64,000 bases of DNA, from contig DASVDK010000177.1 in NCBI GenBank assembly GCA_036381125.1, forward strand, positions 8,164 to 72,163, read 5' to 3'. The DNA comes from DASVDK01 sp036381125 [NCBI: Thermodesulfobacteriota bacterium]. Its GTDB lineage: Bacteria; DASVDK01. Shown piece by piece: positions 34,690-43,891 of this stretch. The notes beneath the pieces are model-generated. The model searched no databases. It was not told the DNA's origin and saw only the letters and a program-made list of their open reading frames with translations. The translations under genes and the position numbers were made by a program. The first letter of the stretch is position 1. Each line of letters begins with the position of its first letter.

Positions 34690-35472
34690 ATGCCGACCGA
34701 CCTCGACCTTGCACGCGCGCTCACCACCGCTCGCCGGGCCGTCTCCGCCGCCGCCGAGGCGAGCCTCAAGTACTTCCGGCGCGGCGTCGCCGTGGAGACC
34801 AAGCCGGACCGCACGCCGGTCACCGCGGCCGACCGGGAGGCCGAGGCCGCCATCGTGGCCGTCATTCGCGACGCCTTCCCCGACCACGGGATCCTCGGCG
34901 AGGAGAGCGGGGTGCACGCGGCCGGCTCGGCCTGCCGCTGGATCGTCGATCCCCTCGACGGCACCCGCGGCTTCAGCCGGGGCGGCATCTTCTGGGGGCC
35001 GCTCGTGGCGCTCGAGCAGCGCGGCGAGATCGTCGCCGGCGCCATGGCGCTGCCGGTGCTCGGCGAGACCTACTGGGCCGCGAAGGGGCAGGGCGCCTTC
35101 CGCAACGGGGAGCGGCTGCGCGTCTCGAGCATCGCCGACTGGCGCGAGGCGACGGTGAGCTTCGGCGAGCTCGGCCGCCTGCTGGAGCCCCCGTACCAGG
35201 GCGGCGTCGGCGAGCTGGCCCGAACGGCCGCCTCGGCGCGCTGCTACGGCGACCTGGCCGGAGCCGTCCTCGTCCTGACCGGTCGGGCCGAGGCCTGGAT
35301 CGAGTGCGGGGTCAAGGTCTGGGACGTGGCCCCCGTGAAGATCCTGGTCGAGGAGGCGGGGGGGCGCTTCACGGACATGGCCGGGGCGGGCTCGGTCGAG
35401 AGCGGCCACGCCGTCGCCACCAACGGCCGCGTCCACGACCACGTGCTGCGGACCCTGCGCGCCGGGGCCTAG
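34690..35472 (+). CDS. Inositol-monophosphatase-family phosphatase (HisN-like)
   Basis: This 260-aa protein has the magnesium-site motifs: LGEESGVH (Glu), WIVDPLDGTRGFSRGG (D-P-x-D-G-T) and WDVAPVKILVEEAGGRFTDM near the C-terminus. GIFWGPLVALEQRGEIVAGAM resembles histidinol-phosphatase HisN more than inositol monophosphatase, but CysQ-like activity is possible. The gene is separated from the ParB-like gene by 39 nt. Its stop overlaps the convergent TraF-like gene by 4 bp. Confidence 0.85.
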   Translation: MPTDLDLARALTTARRAVSAAAEASLKYFRRGVAVETKPDRTPVTAADREAEAAIVAVIRDAFPDHGILGEESGVHAAGSACRWIVDPLDGTRGFSRGGIFWGPLVALEQRGEIVAGAMALPVLGETYWAAKGQGAFRNGERLRVSSIADWREATVSFGELGRLLEPPYQGGVGELARTAASARCYGDLAGAVLVLTGRAEAWIECGVKVWDVAPVKILVEEAGGRFTDMAGAGSVESGHAVATNGRVHDHVLRTLRAGA

Positions 35473-36941
35473 AACCTGAGCGTGACGCCGGCGTTCAGGC
35501 GGCCCTCCTCCGGATACTCGCGGCCGTCGTAGGTCGTCCGGTCGACCGCCACCGCGCCCTCGACGTCCACGGTGAGCCAGGGGACGCCGACGGCCAGCCC
35601 TGCGGTCAGGACCGGGCTGCTGCCCGACTCGGCCAGGTTCGTGTAGGCGCCGCCGCGCAACCGGAACCACTGGAAGGGCGCGAGCTCCACGCCGCCGCCG
35701 AGGATCCGGCTCCGCACCCCCGCGAGGGCCGTCTCGTTCTCCGTCAGGTCGATGTCCGCCGCGAGCGAAAGCCACCGGAGCGGCGCCCAGGAGACGCCGG
35801 CCCGCACCTGGGGGTCGACCTCGAGGTCGGGGCCGATCGGCGCCTCGAACCTCGGGCCGTTGAGGTGCTTGCCGACCACGCCGACGCCGATCGTCCGGTT
35901 CGGCCACCAGACCGCTCCCAGGTCGAGGCCGAACGCCGTGCTGTCGCGGTAGGACTCCCGGAGCTCGTCGAGCGCCTCCCCCGCGTCGGTGCCGAAGACC
36001 TCGATCTCCGAGACGTACACCCGACCCCGCATGAGCTTCACCGACGCGCCGAGCCCGAGGCTGCCCAGGCGCCCGAGGCGGATCGGGTGGCCGTACGACA
36101 GCGGCACCTCGACGAGGCCGATGCCGCGGTTGCGCAGGACCGAGGCGTTGGCGTCGATCGGGCCTCCGGAGCCGAGCGCCTCGGCAAGGGCGACGAGCGC
36201 GTCGGTCGCCTCGGCCGGCGTGACGCCGGCCTCGTTGGAGCCGTCGAGCTCGGCGTCGAACGCGCTCACCACATCGGCCGGGTTCGCGACGCCGGCCGCG
36301 GCGAGCGCGGCCTCGATCTCGGCGCGTTGGGCCGGCGAGAAGAAGGCGTTCGAGGGCGGCGCGCCGACGCCGAGCGCGCTCATGGCGGCGGCGTCGATGG
36401 GCGCGCCGCCCGCCTCCGGCAGGACGTTGGTCGTGTCGATGTCGGGCAGCAGCGCCGCCTCGCCCGTCCCGTAGACGCCGAAGCCGAGGCGCCGGACGTG
36501 CAGCCCCGCGAGGGCGTTGGCGCGGACCGACAGCGCCCCCTCGCTCCGATCGATCTTCCGAAGCAGCGCGAGCATCTGCACGGCGTCGGCTGCGACGCCC
36601 CGGTCGGTCGCCGGCGATCCGGTGAAGTCGGCGATGGCCTCGACGTCGATGCGCGAGAGCCGGTCGAGGTCGTCGACGATGTCGTCGTGCGCGGCGGCGC
36701 CGACGCCCGCGCCGAGGCGAGCGGCGACCCGGCGGTTGAACGCCAGGGCGGCGGGGTTCCAGTAGGGTGCGAGCCCGTCCGGCGGCCGGGCGACGCCCGC
36801 GCCGCCCATGCCGAGCGTGCCGAGGGGCTGGAACTCGACGGCGGCAGCCGGGGCGGCGGCAGCGAGGCCGAGGGCGGCGGCGAGAGCCGCCGCAGGGGCG
36901 AGCGGCCACCGGCCCGCCCATCGGTCCGGGGTTCGGTGCAT
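35469..36941 (-). CDS. Outer-membrane TraF/FadL-like beta-barrel protein
   Basis: This 490-aa protein has a signal peptide (LGLAAAAPAAAVEF, cleavage about residue 34). The start of the mature part, FQPLGTLGMGGAGVARPPDG, is the N-terminal element shared by OmpP1/FadL and TraF_2 (PF13729) barrels, followed by PYWNPAALAFN. The long middle is followed by repeated amphipathic strands (VGVVGKHLNGP, then RLRGGAYTNLAESG) and a final strand NAGVTLRF with a terminal Phe, as expected for BAM insertion. A role in transfer or transport is not proven. GGGAGGG precedes the start. Confidence 0.75.
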   Translation of the reverse strand: MHRTPDRWAGRWPLAPAAALAAALGLAAAAPAAAVEFQPLGTLGMGGAGVARPPDGLAPYWNPAALAFNRRVAARLGAGVGAAAHDDIVDDLDRLSRIDVEAIADFTGSPATDRGVAADAVQMLALLRKIDRSEGALSVRANALAGLHVRRLGFGVYGTGEAALLPDIDTTNVLPEAGGAPIDAAAMSALGVGAPPSNAFFSPAQRAEIEAALAAAGVANPADVVSAFDAELDGSNEAGVTPAEATDALVALAEALGSGGPIDANASVLRNRGIGLVEVPLSYGHPIRLGRLGSLGLGASVKLMRGRVYVSEIEVFGTDAGEALDELRESYRDSTAFGLDLGAVWWPNRTIGVGVVGKHLNGPRFEAPIGPDLEVDPQVRAGVSWAPLRWLSLAADIDLTENETALAGVRSRILGGGVELAPFQWFRLRGGAYTNLAESGSSPVLTAGLAVGVPWLTVDVEGAVAVDRTTYDGREYPEEGRLNAGVTLRF

Positions 36942-37083
36942 GGGTCCCTCCCGCGAAGCGGCGGGACCTTACGCCAGGCGGGCCGGCGATGCAAGCGGAA
37001 CCTGGTCTCGATCGTGAGGGACAGGCTCGGGCCGGAGTCGCACGCCGCGAGCCGGTGGACGGCGGTCGTTCGGCAGGGCGGCG

Positions 37084-37965
37084 TCAGCGTCCCGGCGCCC
37101 GCGCCTCCCCGCGAAGGGGCCCCCGCGCCTCGTCCTCCTCGCGGGCCGACCAGATGAGGAAGACGGTGGTGAGGGCGAAGAGCCAGAAGAACCCGCCCGC
37201 CACCCACATGATGAGCGCCCCGAGCTGCTGGTCGTAGAGGGCCGTCATGTCCGTGACCCGCGGCGCCTCGGCGTACCAGGGATAGAGCGGCTCGGTGGCG
37301 AGGGCGATGATCGCGCCCACGAGGGAGCCGGGCACGATCTGGAAGAAGAGATAGAGCATGGCGACCGGCGGCGCGAGCCTCGGCCAGCCGGGGACGCCGA
37401 GGGGGCCGCTGACGGGCCACCACATGATCACCGCGGTCACCAGGTAGGCGAGGTGAAGCGCGATGTGGAAGTCGTGGTTCCGCATCTGCAGCTCGTACAC
37501 GGGCACCACGTGGGAGACGGCGAAGAGGACGTTGAAGATCAGGAAGGCCGGCACCGGCCGCGTCACCCGGCGGCCGAGGGGGCCGATCACCCGCATGCGC
37601 GCGAGGGGCCGGAACGCCCAGGCCGGCATTCCGGCGAGGAGGAGCGGCGCCACGACCAGCGTCACGAGGAGGTGCTGCACCATGTGGACGCTGAAGAGGC
37701 AACAGTCGCCGTACTCGTGGATCGGACCGCTGAGCGCACCGAACATGACGGCGACCCCGGCCACGAAGGCCGCCTGCCGCGCGCGGTGAACCGGCGCCGA
37801 CCCGGCGATCCGCGCGCGTCCCGGTCCGACGAGCCAGAAGTACCCGGCGAGAAGGGCGAGGCACCCGATGACGATGCTCGGGTGCCCGAGCCAGACGGTG
37901 AGCCCGTCGGGGACCGTGTAGGTCCCCGACGACGGGTCGAGGACGAGCGGATGGGAGAGGAGCAC
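37084..37965 (-). CDS. ctaG: Cytochrome c oxidase assembly protein CtaG (caa3 type)
   Basis: This 293-aa, seven-helix inner-membrane protein of the Caa3_CtaG family shows HMVQHLLVTLVVAPLLLAG (His pair) and HDFHIALHLAYLVTAVIMWWP, both typical. It helps build the CuB centre of subunit I. It starts at GTG, 4 nt after the subunit IV stop, and ends the oxidase operon. Confidence 0.85.
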   Translation of the reverse strand: MLLSHPLVLDPSSGTYTVPDGLTVWLGHPSIVIGCLALLAGYFWLVGPGRARIAGSAPVHRARQAAFVAGVAVMFGALSGPIHEYGDCCLFSVHMVQHLLVTLVVAPLLLAGMPAWAFRPLARMRVIGPLGRRVTRPVPAFLIFNVLFAVSHVVPVYELQMRNHDFHIALHLAYLVTAVIMWWPVSGPLGVPGWPRLAPPVAMLYLFFQIVPGSLVGAIIALATEPLYPWYAEAPRVTDMTALYDQQLGALIMWVAGGFFWLFALTTVFLIWSAREEDEARGPLRGEARAPGR

Positions 37966-37969
37966 CCCG

Positions 37970-38296
37970 CTACCAGAGCCCCTTGAAGAGGGCGATGAAG
38001 GACAGGATCGTCGCCGTCGCCACCATGAGGCCGAAGAGGAAGAAGCCCGAGAAGATCCGGCTGTCGAACTTGAGGTGCATGTAGTAGGCGACGACGAGGG
38101 CGAACTTCAACGTGCCGAGCGCGAGGATCGTCGGGACGAGGATCGGCCGCAGGAAGGTCGCGTAGTAGGTCCAGACCTCGACCGCCGTGACGACGGTGAG
38201 GATGACGGCGATCTTCCAGTAGGTCGCGTCCGACGCGTGCGTCTGGTGCGCCGCCTGGTGGCCCGTCTGCGAGATGGCGTTGCCGTGGTCGCTCAT
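37970..38296 (-). CDS. ctaF: Cytochrome c oxidase subunit IV
   Basis: This 108-aa protein has three membrane segments, TYWKIAVILTVVTAVEVWTYY, LGTLKFALVVAYYMHLKFD and SGFFLFGLMVATATILSFI. The COX4_pro signature K-F-x-L-V-x-A-Y-Y-M-H-L-K is clear. The N-terminus is His/Gln-rich and hydrophilic. It lies 11 nt after the subunit III gene. Confidence 0.87.
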   Translation of the reverse strand: MSDHGNAISQTGHQAAHQTHASDATYWKIAVILTVVTAVEVWTYYATFLRPILVPTILALGTLKFALVVAYYMHLKFDSRIFSGFFLFGLMVATATILSFIALFKGLW

Positions 38297-38307
38297 GCGC
38301 GTGGCTC

Positions 38308-38940
38308 CTACGGGATCAGGTAGATGATCGCGAAGAGGACGATCCAGACGATGTCGACGAAGTGCCAGTAGAGGCCGCAGATCTCCACGTTGATGGCGTT
38401 CGCCGGCGTGAGGCGGCCGGTGAACGACCAGAGGAAGAGGGAGAGCAGCCAGACGACCCCCACCGTCACGTGCGCGCCGTGGAACCCGGTCAGGGTGAAG
38501 AAGGTCGCGCCGAAGAGGTTGCCGCCGAGCGAGAGCCCCTTGTGATAGAACTCCGTGAACTCGTAGACCTGGAAGCCCACGAAGATCGAGCCGAGGGCGG
38601 CGGTCATGAAGATCCAGAAGCGGAACTTCCGCATGTTGCCGGCGGTGATGCCCGAGAGCGCCAGCACCATGGCGAGGCTGCTCATGAGGAGCACGAACGC
38701 GCTCACCGACGTGAGCGGGATGTTCAGGATCCCCTCGCCGAGCGCCGTCGTGTGCGGCGTCGGTCCGACGGCGTCCCGCCCCTTGTAGACGAGATAGGTC
38801 GCGATGAGCGACCCGAAGAACATGCAGTCCGAGCCGAGGAACGCCCACCAGAGCATCTTGCGGTGGTCGAGCCCCGTTGCCGTCGCGTGCTCGACGCCGT
38901 GCGCGTCGAGGTGGGCGGTGGCGGAATGGGTTGCGGACAT
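38308..38940 (-). CDS. ctaE: Cytochrome c oxidase subunit III
   Basis: This 210-aa subunit has five membrane helices. The FLGSDCMFFGSLIATYLVYK region and GFHGAHVTVGVVWLLSLFL followed by ICGLYWHFVDIVWIVLFAIIYLI are diagnostic. The short five-helix form belongs to A-type caa3/aa3 oxidases. It lies between subunits I and IV in the operon. Confidence 0.92.
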   Translation of the reverse strand: MSATHSATAHLDAHGVEHATATGLDHRKMLWWAFLGSDCMFFGSLIATYLVYKGRDAVGPTPHTTALGEGILNIPLTSVSAFVLLMSSLAMVLALSGITAGNMRKFRFWIFMTAALGSIFVGFQVYEFTEFYHKGLSLGGNLFGATFFTLTGFHGAHVTVGVVWLLSLFLWSFTGRLTPANAINVEICGLYWHFVDIVWIVLFAIIYLIP

Positions 38941-38971
38941 GGGTTGTCGTCTCCTCGAGATGTCGTTCGGC

Positions 38972-40789
38972 CTAGCTGGCCGGCTCGAAGGCCCACGCGA
39001 AGAAGCCCGCGAGCATGATCCCCACGCCGGTCAGGAAGACCGGCACCGAGTGCGAGACGCCGCCGGCGCCCATGGCCAGCAGGCCCACGGCGGCGAACGC
39101 CGGCCAGAACGACGGGTTCGGCAGGTGGATGCCGTGACCGTCGCCGGCCGTGACCCCGGTCTGGCTCCGCTCCTCCCAGAGCGGGTAGCGGCTCTGCACC
39201 GTCGGGACCACGGCGAAGTTGTAGGCCGGAGGCGGTGAGGGGATCGACCACTCGAGGGTCGGCGCGTCCCACGGGTTGACCGGCGCGCGGTCGCCGCTGC
39301 GCAGGCTCTTCATGAGGGTCCAGATGAAGACCAGGAACGCCAGCATGAGCACGAAGGCGCCGATGGTCGAGGCCATGTTGAGGCCGCCGAGCCCGAGCTC
39401 CTCGTGGTACGTGTAGATGCGGCGAGGCATCCCCAGGAGCCCGATCATGTGCATCGGGAAGAAGGTGAGGTTGAACCCGATCAGGGCGAGCCAGAACACC
39501 ACCTTCCCGAGCTTCTCGTCGAGCATCTTCCCCGTCATCTTCGGGAACCAGTAGTGGAAGCCCCCGAGGAGGGCGAAGAGCGCCCCGCCGAACAGCACGT
39601 AGTGGAAGTGGGCGACGATGTAGTACGTGTCGGTCTGCTGCAGGTCGGCCGGCGGCGAGGCGTGGTGCACGCCCGACAGCCCGCCCATCGTGAACATCGC
39701 GATGAAGGCGACCCCGTAGAGCAGCGGCGTCCGCATCGCGATGGACCCGCCCCAGAGCGTCGCGAGCCAGTTGAAGATCTTGACGCCGGTCGGGATGGCG
39801 ATCGCCATCGTCGTGACGGCGAAGATCGCGTCGGCGAGCGGCCCCATGCCGACCGCGAACATGTGGTGCGCCCAGACGCCGAAGCCGAGCACGGCGATCC
39901 CGATGCCCGAGAGGATGACGAAGGGATAGCCGAACAGCGGCTTGCGCGCGAACGTCGGCAGCACCTCGGAGATGATGCCGAAGGCCGGCAGGATCAGGAT
40001 GTAGACCTCCGGGTGGCCGAACACCCAGAAGAGGTGCTGCCAGAGCACCGGATCACCGCCGCCCTGCGGGATGTAGAAGTGCGTCCCGAAGTACCGGTCG
40101 AACGTGAGGAGGATCAGCGCGACCGTGACGACCGGAAACGCCAGGGCGACCAGGACGTTCGTGATGAGCGTCATCCAGACGAACGGCGGCATCCGCATCA
40201 GCCGCATGCCCGGCGCGCGGAGGTTCACGATCGTCACGATGAAGTTGAAGGCCGAGGCGAGCGACGAGACGCCGAGGATCTGGAGCCCCACGAGCCAGTA
40301 GTCCACCGACTTGCCCGGCGAGTACTGCGGCGAGGTGAGGTTCGCGTAGCCGAACCACCCCGTGTCCGGCGCCGCCCCCGCGATCCAGCTCCAGTTCAGC
40401 ACGAGCGCCCCGGCGAGGAAGACCCAGTAGCTGAACGCGTTGAGCCTCGGAAACGCCACGTCCCGCGCGCCGATCATGAGCGGCACGAGGTAATTGAAGT
40501 ACATGGCGTTGAGCGGCATGATCGCCAGGAAGATCATCGTCGTGCCGTGCATCGTGAAGAGCTCGTTGTAGGTCTGAGCCGTCACGAGGTCGTTGTTCGG
40601 CACGGCGAGCTGCGTGCGGATGATCAGCGCCTCGATGCCTCCGAGCAGGAAGAAGACGAAGGCGCTCACACCGTAGAGGATGGCGATCCGCTTGTGGTCG
40701 ACGGTGGTGATCCAGCTCCACACGCCGCCGGCGTACGGGCTCACCGCCGGGGCGGCGGCGGCCGTTGCGCCCATGGCTCTCGTCGTCAT
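38972..40789 (-). CDS. ctaD: Cytochrome c oxidase subunit I
   Basis: This 605-aa catalytic subunit has 12 or more membrane helices and the heme/CuB ligands. The first helix His is in YNELFTMHGTTMIFLAIMP; WVFGHPEVYILILPAFGII has the cross-linked His-Tyr pair; VGMGPLADAIFAVTTMAIAI and VAHFHYVLFGGALFALLGG (the H-F-H pair) supply the remaining ligands. The K-channel residues around YG are retained. The start overlaps the subunit II stop by 4 bp (ATGA). Confidence 0.95.
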   Translation of the reverse strand: MTTRAMGATAAAAPAVSPYAGGVWSWITTVDHKRIAILYGVSAFVFFLLGGIEALIIRTQLAVPNNDLVTAQTYNELFTMHGTTMIFLAIMPLNAMYFNYLVPLMIGARDVAFPRLNAFSYWVFLAGALVLNWSWIAGAAPDTGWFGYANLTSPQYSPGKSVDYWLVGLQILGVSSLASAFNFIVTIVNLRAPGMRLMRMPPFVWMTLITNVLVALAFPVVTVALILLTFDRYFGTHFYIPQGGGDPVLWQHLFWVFGHPEVYILILPAFGIISEVLPTFARKPLFGYPFVILSGIGIAVLGFGVWAHHMFAVGMGPLADAIFAVTTMAIAIPTGVKIFNWLATLWGGSIAMRTPLLYGVAFIAMFTMGGLSGVHHASPPADLQQTDTYYIVAHFHYVLFGGALFALLGGFHYWFPKMTGKMLDEKLGKVVFWLALIGFNLTFFPMHMIGLLGMPRRIYTYHEELGLGGLNMASTIGAFVLMLAFLVFIWTLMKSLRSGDRAPVNPWDAPTLEWSIPSPPPAYNFAVVPTVQSRYPLWEERSQTGVTAGDGHGIHLPNPSFWPAFAAVGLLAMGAGGVSHSVPVFLTGVGIMLAGFFAWAFEPAS

Positions 40790-41829
40790 TTGAGGCTCCC
40801 GAGGTAGGCGACCAGGGCCTGCACGGTCTCGTCGTTCAGGTTGAGGTTGGGCATCTTCGACCCGGGCTTCACCGCCGGCGGGTTCCTGAGCCACCGCGCG
40901 AGGTTCTCCGGGGTGTTCGGCATCATGCCTGCCGCGATGGTGTGGCGGCGGGCGAAGTACGTGAGGTCGGGCCCGATGACGCCGGCAGCGGGCGTGCCCG
41001 CGATCCGGTGGCACCCGATGCAGGCGCTGGTGATGAACGCCTGAGCACCTTTGGCCGCGAGCGGATCGGTCGTGTCCGGCGGCTTCGGGGCCTTGAAGTC
41101 CTGGACCCAGCGGTCGAACTCCGCCGGCTCGGCGACCACCACGCGGAAGCCCATGTTGGCGTGCGAGGCGCCGCAGAACTCCGCGCACTGGCCCCAGAAG
41201 AGGTCGGCGACCTGCGGGGTCAGGCTGATGTGGTTCACGTGGCCGGGAACGAGGTCACGCTTGCCGCCGAGCTTCGGCGCCCAGAAGCTGTGGATCACGT
41301 CCGCCGACTCGAGGGCGATGTCGACCTTGCGCCCCCTGGGGAGCCAGAGGTCGTTCGCCGTGACGATGTCGAGCTGCGGGTAGCGGAACTCCCACCACCA
41401 CTGGTGCCCGATCGCACGGACCTGCAGGTTCTCCTCGGCGGGCGGCGCCTGGGTGTCGAAGATCGTCTGCACGGTCGGCACCGCCACCGACGCCAGGATG
41501 AGCGCCGGGGCGAGCGTCCACGCGATCTCGATCCGGGTGTTGCCGTGGACCTGGGCCGGAAGCGGCTGGCCGGGCCTGCGGCGGAACCGGAAGATCGCAT
41601 AGATCAACAGGACCTCGACCAGGATGAAGATCACGATGGACCACCAGATGATGGTCCAGAAGAGGTCGTTGATGGTATGCGCGAAGTCCGAGTGCGGATC
41701 CATGGCGTTCTGGACGTACTCGCCAGCGCAACCGGACAGCAGGATCGTCAGAGCCGGGAGGACGACACCGGACAGGAAGCGGACCCGTCCGGGCCGCGCG
41801 TATGTGCCGTGTGCCACGCTGTGGACCAC
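40786..41829 (-). CDS. ctaC: Cytochrome c oxidase subunit II with fused cytochrome c domain
   Basis: This 347-aa protein has an N-terminal lipoprotein-like signal (LTILLSGC, about residue 34), two membrane helices and a CuA domain with HSFWAP and the complete copper set QCAEFCGASHANMGF. A fused C-terminal cytochrome c follows, with the heme motif CIGCH (about residue 279) and methionine PGSKMPNLNL. This caa3 fusion lets the enzyme take electrons without a soluble cytochrome. It starts at GTG; an in-frame GTG 15 nt downstream is an alternative. Confidence 0.93.
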   Translation of the reverse strand: MVHSVAHGTYARPGRVRFLSGVVLPALTILLSGCAGEYVQNAMDPHSDFAHTINDLFWTIIWWSIVIFILVEVLLIYAIFRFRRRPGQPLPAQVHGNTRIEIAWTLAPALILASVAVPTVQTIFDTQAPPAEENLQVRAIGHQWWWEFRYPQLDIVTANDLWLPRGRKVDIALESADVIHSFWAPKLGGKRDLVPGHVNHISLTPQVADLFWGQCAEFCGASHANMGFRVVVAEPAEFDRWVQDFKAPKPPDTTDPLAAKGAQAFITSACIGCHRIAGTPAAGVIGPDLTYFARRHTIAAGMMPNTPENLARWLRNPPAVKPGSKMPNLNLNDETVQALVAYLGSLK

Positions 41830-42131
41830 CTTCGCAAGAGAGGGTGACGGTCAGTTTGCTGGAGACCAGGGTAGTTTTGATCTGAAACAGTAGCCCGGTC
41901 AAGTGATACCTGGCACATGCTTGGTTTTGCACGACTTTATCGGCGCCGGGCCTCTCCGGAAAGCTCCGTAACCGCTCGAAGCGTCCGCCTGTCGAGTCAG
42001 CGGGCCGACGGGCCCGGCCCTGCGGGGCTGTCGCGGCGCCCGCGGCTGCGGCGGGCGAGGGTGCGGCGCTGTCCCGGGTGGGGCGTGTCTCGGGGAGGCG
42101 GGCCGGCTGGCGCCGGCCCGCCAGATGGGCG
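41830..42131. other. Upstream region of ctaC
   Basis: No gene is seen. Around 41860-41950 the sequence is unusually AT-rich (GTAGTTTTGATCTGAAACAG, then TGGTTTTGCACGACTTTATC), as expected of the oxidase promoter region. On the minus strand a TTGACC is present near 41898, but no convincing -10 follows it. Confidence 0.4.
42097..42122 (-). terminator. GC-rich hairpin after the cytochrome c gene
   Basis: GGCGGGCCGGC and GCCGGCCCGCC form an 11-bp stem with a 4-nt loop, 10 bp beyond the stop. No U-tract follows, so it may be a partial terminator or an mRNA-stabilising hairpin. Confidence 0.35.
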
Positions 42132-42692
42132 CTACTTGCCCTTGAGGGAGAGGATGTAGGCTACGAGGGCGTGCCGGTCGGCCTCCGGGAGCGAGGCCCA
42201 GGAGACCATCGCCGTTCCGGGCACCCCGTTGGTAATGGTCTGAAAGATCTGGTCCGGCGAGCCGCCGTGCTTCCACTCGTCGTCGGTCAGGTCCTGCGGC
42301 TTCGGGTTGAGGGCCGCGGCGGCCGGCCCGTCGCCGTGCCCGCTGGCGCCGTGGCAGGTGGCGCAGTTCTGGGCGAAGAGCTGCTGGCCGCGCTGGACGT
42401 CACCGCCGCCACCGCCACCGCCCGCCGGGGCCGCCGCGACCTGCGTGCCGCCGCCTGCCCCGGGGCTCGCCTCGGTGGTCGCGCCGGCGGGCGACTCATC
42501 GGCGGCCGGTGCTGCAGGGGAGGCGGCGGCCGTGGGGCCTGCCGGGGACGTCGCCGCCTGCGGGCTCGAGGCGGCCTGACCGCCCGGCGCCGGAGATTCG
42601 CCCTGGCTGCAACCGGCGGCGAGCCCGCCGCCGAGCAGGGCCGATGCCATCAGTGCTGCCACGCGCCCGGAAACCGGGAAGAGCTGTCGCAT
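42132..42692 (-). CDS. Cytochrome c lipoprotein
   Basis: This 186-aa protein has a lipoprotein signal (LLGGGLAAGC, Cys about residue 28), then about 70 residues of Ala/Ser/Pro/Gly linker, then a single class I cytochrome c domain with QNCATCHGASGHGDG (heme site, about residue 108) and the axial methionine in VPGTAMVSWASL. The linker would let the heme domain swing from the membrane. It precedes the oxidase operon on the same strand and may be an electron donor. AAGGAGG precedes the ATG. Confidence 0.85.
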   Translation of the reverse strand: MRQLFPVSGRVAALMASALLGGGLAAGCSQGESPAPGGQAASSPQAATSPAGPTAAASPAAPAADESPAGATTEASPGAGGGTQVAAAPAGGGGGGGDVQRGQQLFAQNCATCHGASGHGDGPAAAALNPKPQDLTDDEWKHGGSPDQIFQTITNGVPGTAMVSWASLPEADRHALVAYILSLKGK

Positions 42693-42928
42693 GTGAGTCC
42701 TCCTTACGGGAGACCAGGTGAGTTAATTAGAGGAGACGCTGCCGGGGGGCGCGGTCTCGAGGACCGGGTGAACAGGCGAGCAAGAAGCGCGCCGGCCTGT
42801 CGCGAGCCTGGGTGGCGCTATCCTATCGCGTCCGGACGCTCGCTGCCGGTAGCCGGTCAGGGGATCTGCCCCACGTCCTGCGGCGCAGCGCCGGGTCCGT
42901 GCTCGGGCGAGCGATCGGGAGAGGCCCA

Positions 42929-43891
42929 GTGAAGCTGCGCGGATGTCGGATCGCTGCCGGAGTCGTGCTGGCCGCCCTGGTCGCCGGGTGCGGCGGCGCC
43001 AGCGGGGACGACGCCGGCACGTTCAGCCTCCAGATCGGCGACACACCGATCGACGGTACGTCGCGCGCGGTGGTGACGTTCGACCGGGTGGAACTGGTCG
43101 GTGAAGGGGGGCGGCTCACGGTCTGGCAGGGGTTCGAGACGGTCGACCTCCAGCGGCTCGGCGGCTGCGTCCTCTTCGACCTCGTCCCGCCGACCACGGT
43201 CCCGGCCGGGACCTACGCGGAGATCCGGCTCGGCATCGTCGCGCAGGACGACCCGCGGTTCCGATCGACCGACGAGCTGCCCCACCCGAGCTTCGTCGAC
43301 CTCGGCGGCGCCGACGTCCGGCTGCTCAGCGTGCCGGGCGGCGGGCAGGCCGAGGCCAGGATCCCGGGGCCGTTCGTCGTCCCCGACGGCGGCTCGCTCG
43401 GCGTCCTGGCCGACCTCGACCTGCGCCGGTCGATTCGCACCGTCGCGTCCGGCGCGGGCGCCCGGTACATCCTCCGGCCCGTCCTCAGGACGGTCGAGGA
43501 CGCGCAGGCCGCCGCCATCCGGGGGACGGTCCGCAAGGCCGACGGCTCGGCCTTCTCCGCCGCGGAGGCGCCCGTGGTCTACGCGTGGCGGGGCACCGGC
43601 TCGCTCGTCGATCCCACGACCGACTTCGTGGATGCGGCGAAGGTGGTCGCGTCGGCCATCCCGCGGCCGGCCGGCGATCCGGCCGAGGGGGAGTACTGCC
43701 TCGGGCCGCTCGAGCCGGGCACCTACCGGGTGACGGCCGTGGCGGGGGTCGAGACGGTGGCCGCGCTCGACGGTGCGCTCCTCGACCGGTGGGACGGCCG
43801 CTACGCGCCCGCCGAGGTCGACGCGCCCGTGACGGTCGGCGCGGCGCAGACCGCCGACGGCGTCTCGTTCACGCTCTCCCCCCTCTACTGA
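42929..43891 (+). CDS. DUF4382-domain lipoprotein (copy 1)
   Basis: This 320-aa protein starts at GTG after GGGAGAGG. Its lipoprotein signal ends LVAGCGG (about residue 21). The DUF4382 domain (residues about 30-190) has GTFSLQIGDTPIDGTSRAVV, then TFDRVELVGEGG, FDLVPPTTVPAGTYAEIRL and ARIPGPFVVPDGGSLGVLAD. A C-terminal carboxypeptidase-regulatory-like beta domain (about 210-320) follows. The function of DUF4382 is unknown; it is often found in surface lipoproteins. A paralogue follows directly. Confidence 0.78.
   Translation: MKLRGCRIAAGVVLAALVAGCGGASGDDAGTFSLQIGDTPIDGTSRAVVTFDRVELVGEGGRLTVWQGFETVDLQRLGGCVLFDLVPPTTVPAGTYAEIRLGIVAQDDPRFRSTDELPHPSFVDLGGADVRLLSVPGGGQAEARIPGPFVVPDGGSLGVLADLDLRRSIRTVASGAGARYILRPVLRTVEDAQAAAIRGTVRKADGSAFSAAEAPVVYAWRGTGSLVDPTTDFVDAAKVVASAIPRPAGDPAEGEYCLGPLEPGTYRVTAVAGVETVAALDGALLDRWDGRYAPAEVDAPVTVGAAQTADGVSFTLSPLY

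Noticed and set aside
35469-36941. Conjugation gene traF of a mobile element
   Set aside because: No other transfer genes are present. TraF_2/FadL-like barrels are common chromosomal outer-membrane proteins.
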